In this document: piece by piece, positions 17,698-24,207 of the stretch
Numbering within the stretch: position 1 is the first letter of the stretch
How the letters are laid out: each line of letters begins with the position of its first letter
Source of the DNA: Chitinophagaceae bacterium
GTDB taxonomy: Bacteria > Bacteroidota > Bacteroidia > Chitinophagales > Chitinophagaceae
Direction: 5' to 3'
NCBI GenBank assembly: GCA_014379515.1
Contig: JACMLR010000135.1
Span: 1 to 32,755, forward strand
Length of the DNA: 32,755 nucleotides
Translations under genes and position numbers: made by a program
The notes under the pieces: model-generated
What the model was told of the DNA's origin: nothing
The model's input: only the letters and a program-made list of their open reading frames with translations
The model's database searches: none

Positions 17698-18408
17698 TTA
17701 TCTGGTTGGTTCCTGCAGAATGTCAATGAACTCGGCACTCGCCACTTCCATCTTGTTTACCGTTTTGTCAATTTGAGCATTCAGGAAATTAGCACCAACA
17801 TATGCTAACAAGCCAATGATCAAACCCGAAGCGGAGGTAATCATCTTGGTATATATACCGCCTGCAATCTGCGCGGGCGTAAATTCACCAGAAGAATTAA
17901 TGTTATAGAACAATTGAAGCATACCGATGATCGTACCAAGAAATCCAAACATTGGCGCAATGCCATAGATCAATGATAGAACTGATAAATTTCGCTCCAT
18001 CTTATAAATCTCCAATTTCCCTACATTCTCCATGCTCTTCTCGATTGCATCAATCGGTTTCCCGATACGTTGAAGACCTTTATCAATCATCTTGGCAACG
18101 GGGTTTGAAGTATTCTTTGCGAGTGAACGCGCAGCGGCAACATTTCCGGTAAGAATATTATCGCGGATAATATTCATAAAATTAGGATCAATATTACTCG
18201 CCTTCCGAATGGCTATCAATCTCTCAAAAAAGAAGAAAATCGCCACGACCAACAGCAATGCCAGCGGGATCATGATCGGTCCGCCGCTGGTAAGCATTTC
18301 CATCACATTCATTGTGGCGGGTGGCGCTGCAGGGTTACTGCCAGCCTGCCTCAATGAATCAGCAACTGTGTTCGCGGGATTTGTAATCTGGAGAAAAAAC
18401 CAATTCAT
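17698..18408 (-). CDS. MotA/TolQ/ExbB-family proton channel protein
   Basis: A 236-residue inner-membrane channel subunit. Three membrane helices are visible: one in the first third (IPLALLLVVAIFFFFERLIA), and two in the last third (LIYGIAPMFGFLGTIIGMLQ and ITSASGLIIGLLAYVGANF), the last two carrying the family GxxxTxxGM-type proton-path region. A Pro-rich stretch near the N-terminus precedes the first helix. The frame is open to 18465, but the ATG at 18408 is preferred because it begins at a hydrophobic segment and lies 19 bases behind a TACATTTA promoter-like element (18428-18435). It is the first gene of the exbB-exbD pair and is likely used for TonB-dependent uptake. Confidence 0.9.
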   Translation of the reverse strand: MNWFFLQITNPANTVADSLRQAGSNPAAPPATMNVMEMLTSGGPIMIPLALLLVVAIFFFFERLIAIRKASNIDPNFMNIIRDNILTGNVAAARSLAKNTSNPVAKMIDKGLQRIGKPIDAIEKSMENVGKLEIYKMERNLSVLSLIYGIAPMFGFLGTIIGMLQLFYNINSSGEFTPAQIAGGIYTKMITSASGLIIGLLAYVGANFLNAQIDKTVNKMEVASAEFIDILQEPTR

Positions 18409-18427
18409 CCGGTATTTTTTAGTGTTG

Positions 18428-18435
18428 TAAATGTA
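18428..18435 (-). promoter_or_regulatory. Candidate -7 promoter element for exbB
   Basis: Read on the minus strand, TACATTTA matches TAnnTTTG except for the final base and lies 19 bases before the exbB start. A stem TGTGCCT/AGGCACA with a nine-base loop (18444-18466) lies just upstream of it and could be an operator or the 3' end of the cmk transcript. Confidence 0.3.
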
Positions 18436-18634
18436 CTCAAATGTGTGCCTAAAACGGGAAGGCACATTTATTATTTCTTAAAAGATTGTTAGTAATGTGT
18501 TGATAGTGAGATTTCTGTTCGGAAGTGGGGATTAATGCCGGCGATCGAACGAAGCCTTAGCATATAAACCATCATTGATGTTTGGAACAACAGAACTGTT
18601 GTGGTTGACTGCATCAAACTCCAGCGGGTGAGCG

Positions 18635-19327
18635 CTATTGATTTTCGGTTGGATTGATCTTCGCCTTTGCCCAGCCTAATGCCATCCCCAATTGATCCTT
18701 TTCGCTGAGTGAGGTATTATCAAGAACAATTGCATCGTCTGCCTGGCGCAGTGGGCTGACCTCGCGGTGAGAATCGATATAATCGCGGAGCTCAAGATTA
18801 TTCTTTACTTCGTCGATTGTGATATTGGGATTTTTTTCGTAGAGTTCTTTGAAGCGGCGTTGCACCCGGATGCCGTTGTCAGCAGTCATAAAAATTTTCA
18901 ATGCTGCATTCGGGAAAACAACGGTTCCAATATCACGGCCGTCCATCACGATTCCTTTTTTTGTTCCCATTTCCTGTTGTTGGGCAACTGCAAAAGTGCG
19001 GACGTCTTTGATGGCTGCTATGTCGCTCACCTTTTCCGCGACAACCAAATCCCGAATTACATACTCCACATTCTCGCCATTCAAATGCATTTCTGTTTGA
19101 CCTGTTTTGTGATTCGACACAAACTCCAGCCGAATATTCTGCAATGCATTCATAACCTCTTCGCTTGCCGTCCAATCAATATGATTTCGTAGAAAGTAAA
19201 GAGTGATTGCACGATACATCGCGCCACTGTCGATATACACATAGCCTAACTCACGGGAAAGTTGTTTGGCAAGCGTGCTTTTACCGCATGACGACCAGCC
19301 ATCAATTGTAATGATGATCTTATTCAT
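18635..19327 (-). CDS. cmk: (d)CMP kinase
   Basis: Cytidylate kinase phosphorylates CMP and dCMP with ATP, feeding CTP and dCTP pools. The 230-residue protein shows the P-loop GWSSCGKSTLAKQ, the nucleotide-binding DSGAMYRAIT segment, the MDGRDIGTVVFPNA motif and the C-terminal arginine-rich lid with RDYIDSHREVSPLRQADDA. The GWSSCGKST version of the P-loop differs from the enterobacterial GPSGxGKGT-like form but is the kind I associate with Bacteroidota. The frame extends to 19393, but the ATG at 19327 starts at MNKIIITIDG directly before the first strand and is preferred. It lies downstream of clpC on the same strand but behind the clpC terminator, so it probably has its own promoter. Confidence 0.95.
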   Translation of the reverse strand: MNKIIITIDGWSSCGKSTLAKQLSRELGYVYIDSGAMYRAITLYFLRNHIDWTASEEVMNALQNIRLEFVSNHKTGQTEMHLNGENVEYVIRDLVVAEKVSDIAAIKDVRTFAVAQQQEMGTKKGIVMDGRDIGTVVFPNAALKIFMTADNGIRVQRRFKELYEKNPNITIDEVKNNLELRDYIDSHREVSPLRQADDAIVLDNTSLSEKDQLGMALGWAKAKINPTENQ

Positions 19328-19419
19328 TGTTGCAATAATGGGAGGAATTGAGGGAAGAACCAAATGATGAACTAAATGAAAAGAATTTTTCATTTGCCCT
19401 TGTTGCTATTAAGCCCAAC

Positions 19420-19446
19420 AAAAAACCCCGCGTGTTGCGGGGTTTT
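19420..19446 (-). terminator. Intrinsic terminator of clpC
   Basis: On the minus strand, AAAACCCCGC and GCGGGGTTTT form a ten-pair stem around a five-base loop, ending in a run of six T residues. It lies about 20 bases beyond the clpC stop. The A/T flanks make it nearly symmetric, so it could also work in the other direction. Confidence 0.93.
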
Positions 19447-19465
19447 ATAGAGCTTTTCATTTTTA

Positions 19466-21994
19466 TTATTTCGCTTGTGACTTTTCTTTGGTTGGCGCTT
19501 TAAGCGTGAAATTCAGCTTTCCATTTTCTTTATCAAGATCGGCAATCATTGTATCACCTTGCTTGATATGGAGGTTGAGAATTTCTTCTGCAAGCGGATC
19601 TTCCAGGTATTTCTGAATGGCGCGATGAAGTGGACGTGCACCAAACTGTGCGTCGTATCCTTTTTCAGCGATGAAGTTTTTAGCTTCTTCAGTCAATTCA
19701 AGTGAAAACCCGAGCGCAATCAGGCGTTTCATTACACCCTTCATGAGAATATCAATGATACGGAAGATATGATCCTTGGTAAGTGAATTGAAGATGATAA
19801 CATCGTCGATCCTGTTAAGGAACTCTGGTGAAAACGTTTTCTTCAACGCCTTTTCGATAACGGCTTTATTATTTTCTTCGCTGCTGGCTGTCCGCGATGC
19901 AGTTGCAAATCCAACACCGTCACCGAAATCTTTCAACTGGCGTGCGCCGATGTTAGAAGTCATTATGATGGTAGTGTTTTTGAAATCTACTTTGCGTCCG
20001 AGGCCATCTGTAAGTTGACCATCATCCAAAACCTGCAACAGAATATTGTAAATATCCGGATGCGCTTTTTCAATTTCATCGAGGAGGATAACGGAATATG
20101 GTTTGCGTCTGACTTTTTCAGTTAACTGACCGCCTTCTTCATACCCAACATATCCCGGAGGAGCACCAACTAGCCGGCTCACAGTAAATTTCTCCATGTA
20201 TTCACTCATGTCAATACGAATGAGTGAATCTTCAGAATCGAACATATAACGGGCTAATGCACGTGCTAATTCAGTTTTACCAACACCGGTAGGTCCAAGG
20301 AAAATAAATGTACCGATAGGTTTCTTTGGATCTTTCAAACCAACGCGGTTACGTTGAATAGCTTTCACCACTTTGCTTATCGCTTCATCCTGCCCAACAA
20401 CCATCTCACGCATATCGTCGGCCATCTTCCTCAACTTTTCCGTTTCTGCCTGCACCATGCGTTTAACAGGTATGCCGGTCATCATACTCACTACTTCAGC
20501 AATTGCTTCCTCATCAATCGGGTAACGCTTGTGTTTGCTTTCTTCTTCCCATTTCGCTTTGGCAGCTTCAAGTTCTTCCTGCAAACGTTTTTCAGTATCG
20601 CGAAGAGACGCGGCTTCTTCAAACTTCTGGCTTTTTACAACCTTGTTCTTTTCGCCTTTCACATCTTCAATCTTCTTTTCAAGATCAAGTATCTCTTTTG
20701 GAACGTTGATGTTTTTCAAGTGAACGCGTGCACCGACTTCATCCATTACGTCAATGGCTTTGTCTGGTAACAGACGATCTGTTATATAACGATCGCTCAA
20801 TTTCACACAAGCATCGATTGCTTCTACAGAATAGGATACGTTATGATAGTCTTCGTATTTTGATTGGATGTTTGTAAGGATCTGAATTGTTTCATCCACA
20901 CTTGGCGGATCAATCAAAACCTTTTGGAAACGACGATCGAGTGCACCGTCTTTTTCAATGTACATGCGGTACTCATCAAGTGTTGAAGCACCGATACATT
21001 GAAGTTCGCCGCGTGCAAGAGCGGGCTTGAAAATGTTCGAGGCATCAAGTGAGCCACTAGCACCACCCGCACCAACGATTGTATGAATTTCATCGATGAA
21101 CAAGATTACATCCCTGTTCTTTTCGAGTTCGTTCATGATCGCTTTCATTCGTTCTTCAAACTGTCCACGATATTTAGTACCCGCAACGAGTGCGGCAAGA
21201 TCAAGCGAAATAACACGCTTGTCGAACAATACACGGGAAACTTTACGTTGCACAATACGAAGAGCCAGCCCTTCTACAATTGCAGTTTTACCAACGCCAG
21301 GTTCACCTATTAAAATTGGATTGTTCTTTTTACGACGCGAAAGTATTTGTGATACGCGTTCAATTTCTTCTTCACGACCAACGATTGGATCTAACGCACC
21401 ACTCTCAGCGAGACGAGTGATATCACGACCGAAATTATCAAGAACGGGAGTTTTACTTTTTGCATTACCGGCAGAACGAGATTTAGATTGAGAGTATTTT
21501 TTTTCTTCGTCAAAGTCGTCATCATTCTCATCCGTGTATTCACTTCGAACATCGTTGCTTTTTACGACACCAAGTTCATTTCTAAAAAGATCGTAATCCA
21601 CGTCGAATTGATTTAAGATTTGAGTAGCTACGTTTTCCTTATTCTTTAAGATCGAGAGCATGAGATGCTCCGTTTCTACAGTAGGGCTCTTCAGCGCCTT
21701 TGCTTCAAGTACCGTAACCCGAATGACCTTTTCGGCTTGCTTGGTTAGGGGCAAGCTGTTGATGTTGGCAATGTTTTTACCAGTTTTATCTTTTACTGCA
21801 AGTTCCACTTCTTTACGCAATTCATACAAATCCACATTAAAACTTTTAAGAATGCGCACCGCAGTGTTCTCTCCTTCACGAATCAATCCTAACAGCAAAT
21901 GCTCGGTACCGATAAAATCATTTCCCAGCCTCAAAGCTTCTTCCCTGCTAAACGAGATAATCTCCTTTACCTGGGCTGAAAAATTGTTATCCAT
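19466..21994 (-). CDS. clpC: ClpC-type ATP-dependent Clp protease ATP-binding subunit
   Basis: A class I Hsp100/AAA+ unfoldase of 842 residues that feeds substrates to ClpP. Order of domains: double Clp N-domain (residues 1-145), an acidic Ser/Lys-rich linker (150-180), first AAA+ module with Walker A GEPGVGKT at 230-237 and Walker B VILFIDEIHT, a middle domain containing a UVR-like coiled segment (KVVKSQKFEEAASLRDTEKR), then the second AAA+ module with Walker A GPTGVGKT at 567-574, and a C-terminal small domain ending in a charged tail. The UVR segment and the short middle domain distinguish it from ClpB (long middle domain) and favour ClpC. It is divergent from the STAS-domain gene and ends at a strong terminator. 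No truncation or frame problem was seen. Confidence 0.95.
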   Translation of the reverse strand: MDNNFSAQVKEIISFSREEALRLGNDFIGTEHLLLGLIREGENTAVRILKSFNVDLYELRKEVELAVKDKTGKNIANINSLPLTKQAEKVIRVTVLEAKALKSPTVETEHLMLSILKNKENVATQILNQFDVDYDLFRNELGVVKSNDVRSEYTDENDDDFDEEKKYSQSKSRSAGNAKSKTPVLDNFGRDITRLAESGALDPIVGREEEIERVSQILSRRKKNNPILIGEPGVGKTAIVEGLALRIVQRKVSRVLFDKRVISLDLAALVAGTKYRGQFEERMKAIMNELEKNRDVILFIDEIHTIVGAGGASGSLDASNIFKPALARGELQCIGASTLDEYRMYIEKDGALDRRFQKVLIDPPSVDETIQILTNIQSKYEDYHNVSYSVEAIDACVKLSDRYITDRLLPDKAIDVMDEVGARVHLKNINVPKEILDLEKKIEDVKGEKNKVVKSQKFEEAASLRDTEKRLQEELEAAKAKWEEESKHKRYPIDEEAIAEVVSMMTGIPVKRMVQAETEKLRKMADDMREMVVGQDEAISKVVKAIQRNRVGLKDPKKPIGTFIFLGPTGVGKTELARALARYMFDSEDSLIRIDMSEYMEKFTVSRLVGAPPGYVGYEEGGQLTEKVRRKPYSVILLDEIEKAHPDIYNILLQVLDDGQLTDGLGRKVDFKNTTIIMTSNIGARQLKDFGDGVGFATASRTASSEENNKAVIEKALKKTFSPEFLNRIDDVIIFNSLTKDHIFRIIDILMKGVMKRLIALGFSLELTEEAKNFIAEKGYDAQFGARPLHRAIQKYLEDPLAEEILNLHIKQGDTMIADLDKENGKLNFTLKAPTKEKSQAK

Positions 21995-22007
21995 TTTTTA
22001 TAATTAA

Positions 22008-22040
22008 TTGTGTTTGATACAATAATAACGAATATTTTTG
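22008..22040 (+). promoter_or_regulatory. -33/-7 promoter for the STAS-domain gene
   Basis: TTG at 22008-22010 and TATTTTTG at 22033-22040, spaced by 22 bases, match the Bacteroidota promoter pattern. It lies in the clpC/STAS divergent region and would give a leader of roughly 45 bases before the ATG at 22091. Confidence 0.5.
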
Positions 22041-22090
22041 AGATGTCCGACGGCCAATTTCTTAACGGCTGTTAACATCTAATAGTATCT

Positions 22091-22474
22091 ATGGAGGTCA
22101 AAATTGATACCAGAGAAAAATTCCATGTCATAACCATCAAAGAATCAATTCTCGCTGCAAATATGACAGCAGACATGGAAAAATGTTTAATCCCTTTTCT
22201 ACAAACTCCTGTAAAAAATATCGTTCTTAATCTGCAACATGTCGCACAAGTTGATGAGACCTTTGCGGCCAGTCTTGTCACCCTTCAACAATCATTCTAC
22301 GAGCAAATGGCTTCCTTTGTTGTCTGTTGTTTGCAGCCTAAAGTGGAAAAGTGGCTTGACAACCAGGAGATGCTCGAGGTCATGAATGTAACGCCCAGTG
22401 AAAGCGAGGCATGGGACATTGTGCAGATGGAAGAAATCGAACGGGAATTTTTTGATGGTGAAGAAAAGCAATGA
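22091..22474 (+). CDS. STAS-domain-like protein (anti-sigma antagonist fold, phospho-site absent)
   Basis: A small 127-residue cytoplasmic protein. Its pattern of short strands and helices (FHVITIKESILAANMTADME, then NIVLNLQHVAQVDETFAASL, then a FVVCCLQPKVEKWL segment) fits the STAS fold of anti-sigma antagonists such as SpoIIAA. In classical members the loop after the third strand carries a phosphorylated serine (DSSG); here it reads VDETFAAS, so the usual phosphorylation switch is not recognisable. The C-terminal tail is strongly acidic (residues about 108-127). It is divergent from clpC and lies 100 bases before ispD. Assignment by fold pattern is moderate, and a role in a partner-switching pathway is inference. 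Confidence 0.65.
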   Translation: MEVKIDTREKFHVITIKESILAANMTADMEKCLIPFLQTPVKNIVLNLQHVAQVDETFAASLVTLQQSFYEQMASFVVCCLQPKVEKWLDNQEMLEVMNVTPSESEAWDIVQMEEIEREFFDGEEKQ

Positions 22475-22574
22475 TTAATCTATCTGAAAACACTTATGAA
22501 GGGGCGAAGGTTCTCGAACGTTCAAACAATTTCTGTTAAACAAATACATTTCCGGAATATCTGTGGTGGACATT

Positions 22575-23282
22575 ATGATTTCAACTTCAAATAAATACGC
22601 TGTCATAGTGGCCGGAGGATCTGGCAAACGAATGGGAAATGTTACCCCTAAGCAATTTCTTGAGATTCATGGCAAGCCATTGCTGGTATATTCAATAGAC
22701 GCCTTTCTTCTTGCTTATCCCGATATGAAGGTCATTCTTGTTTTGCCTGCGAATTTTATTAAGGTGGGTACTAAACTGGCAGAGGTGTCAGTCGATCCGG
22801 CAAGAGTTCTGTTAACTGAAGGAGGTGAAACGCGTTTTCATTCGGTACAAAACGGACTGCACTCTGTTCCGGCGTCAGCGATTGTCTTTGTGCATGATGC
22901 TGTTCGCTGCCTGATCGGGGTCGACCTGATCCAACGCTGTTTTGAATGTGCACGTGAGCATGGAACTGCGGTGCCCGCTATTGCAGCAACGGACAGCATC
23001 CGGATAATTACTGGCGAACACAATGAAGCTGTTGATCGCGAGCGTGTCAAAATAATCCAAACTCCACAAACGTTTTCCTCTGACATCTTGAAAGTTGCTT
23101 ATCGACAAGAATATCATCACCAATTCACAGATGATGCAAGTGTTGTTGAAAAAGCCGGAATGAGAATTCAACTTTTGGAAGGTGAGCCGACCAATATAAA
23201 AGTAACTCGCCCGATAGATTTACTGCTCGCCGAAAAAATTCTTGCTGATCGAAAAAATAGTATTACTAACGGGACTACCTGA
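22575..23282 (+). CDS. ispD: 2-C-methyl-D-erythritol 4-phosphate cytidylyltransferase
   Basis: IspD makes 4-diphosphocytidyl-2-C-methylerythritol from CTP and MEP, the third step of the non-mevalonate isoprenoid pathway. The 235-residue protein has the nucleotide-binding VAGGSGKRMG (residues about 11-20), PKQFLEIHGKPLLVYSI, the VHDAVRCLI motif, AATDSIR, QTPQTFSSDIL, FTDDASVVEKAG and the final NIKVTRPIDLLLAE. Starts: two adjacent GTG codons at 22563 and 22566 precede the ATG at 22575; the ATG is preferred, the difference being four residues. A TACATTTC at 22545-22552 is a possible weak -7 element. The 3' end overlaps the convergent FemAB-like gene by eight bases. No partner ispF is present in the window. 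Confidence 0.95.
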   Translation: MISTSNKYAVIVAGGSGKRMGNVTPKQFLEIHGKPLLVYSIDAFLLAYPDMKVILVLPANFIKVGTKLAEVSVDPARVLLTEGGETRFHSVQNGLHSVPASAIVFVHDAVRCLIGVDLIQRCFECAREHGTAVPAIAATDSIRIITGEHNEAVDRERVKIIQTPQTFSSDILKVAYRQEYHHQFTDDASVVEKAGMRIQLLEGEPTNIKVTRPIDLLLAEKILADRKNSITNGTT

Positions 23283-24207
23283 TCGCTTTACGTTTTAACC
23301 AACGCAGGTACCAGGGAATTCGATTCAAACGTAACGCCGGGTATGTTTCCGTACTTGCCCCGAAACTTCCATAAAAAAAAGCAAGATTCCGAACGTCTGA
23401 TCCTTCGAAATCAAGTGTAAGATTGCTGCCAGCACGTTTTTCAATAAACTGATCGATCAAAAAATGTGAAGCTCCCATTACTTTACTGTTTGGATGATTG
23501 CCCACCAGGATGTAGTACGCGCGATCATGAGAGAAAAAATAAACGCACGACGCAATCAATACGTTTTCCGAAGTATAAACTCCACAAGCAAGTGCTTGTT
23601 CGCGAGCCAGCAAATAGTCGAATAATTTTTTGAATTCATCGTAGTCGCTATCTGTAAGATTTGAAATTGCCTGCATTTGGCTTTTAGATAACTTGATTAC
23701 ATCATCCACATCAATCTCTTCACGATAACTGCAATTAAATTGTCGCGCTTTCTTGCAGTTCCGTTTTATATTATCACGATATTTCTGCGAAATTTCTACA
23801 TAGCTCCAGTTCAACGGAAGGATGTAATTCGTTCTAACGAACATCCCAGTGTCCATCGCTATCAGGTTGTTTTCACGGTTAAGATCGATTTCAATCACCC
23901 TAAACTTCGATGGAATTGCCTGGATGAATGCAGCAACGACGGTGTCGGTGATCCCGGTGCCGAATACACCAAGTGATGCGGAAAATTGTGGTTGATACAG
24001 ATAGGAAACACCATACTTGCTTTTCCAGGTAAGCGGCATTACGTACTCGTAGTTGCCCAGCACTAAGCCATCCCAACCTGGTGACATGAAGTCGAGATAA
24101 AATGAATATCCATAAACTAATCCATTTGATGCATTGTCTATGCATTTGTCCCAGGCCGCGAGATCAATTTCGTTATGCAAAAGATATCGGATGCTTTCAT
24201 CCTTCAT
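23275..24207 (-). CDS. FemAB/GNAT-like acyltransferase family protein
   Basis: A 310-residue protein with the two-lobed GNAT layout of FemAB or BioF2-type proteins. Recognisable points are the central YRDNIKRNCKKARQFN segment, the second-lobe SCVYFFSHDRAYYILVGNH strand pair, the GASHFLIDQFIE helix, and the terminal TLDFEGSDVRNLAFFYGSFG motif, which is the usual C-terminal signature of this group. There is no signal peptide or membrane helix, so it acts in the cytoplasm. FemAB relatives add amino acids or acyl groups to cell-wall or surface precursors; the substrate here is unknown. Its ATG directly abuts the TAG stop of the large M1 peptidase gene (zero bases between), suggesting translational coupling. 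It is convergent with ispD with an eight-base overlap. Confidence 0.72.
   Translation of the reverse strand: MKDESIRYLLHNEIDLAAWDKCIDNASNGLVYGYSFYLDFMSPGWDGLVLGNYEYVMPLTWKSKYGVSYLYQPQFSASLGVFGTGITDTVVAAFIQAIPSKFRVIEIDLNRENNLIAMDTGMFVRTNYILPLNWSYVEISQKYRDNIKRNCKKARQFNCSYREEIDVDDVIKLSKSQMQAISNLTDSDYDEFKKLFDYLLAREQALACGVYTSENVLIASCVYFFSHDRAYYILVGNHPNSKVMGASHFLIDQFIEKRAGSNLTLDFEGSDVRNLAFFYGSFGASTETYPALRLNRIPWYLRWLKRKAIR

Noticed and set aside
18444-18466. Stem TGTGCCT/AGGCACA as an intrinsic terminator of cmk
   Set aside because: No run of T follows on the minus strand; it is kept only as a possible regulatory dyad.
20354-20770. Plus-strand open frames inside clpC
   Set aside because: They are shadows of a fully conserved AAA+ gene, rich in Phe/Leu/Ser, with no promoter or domain.
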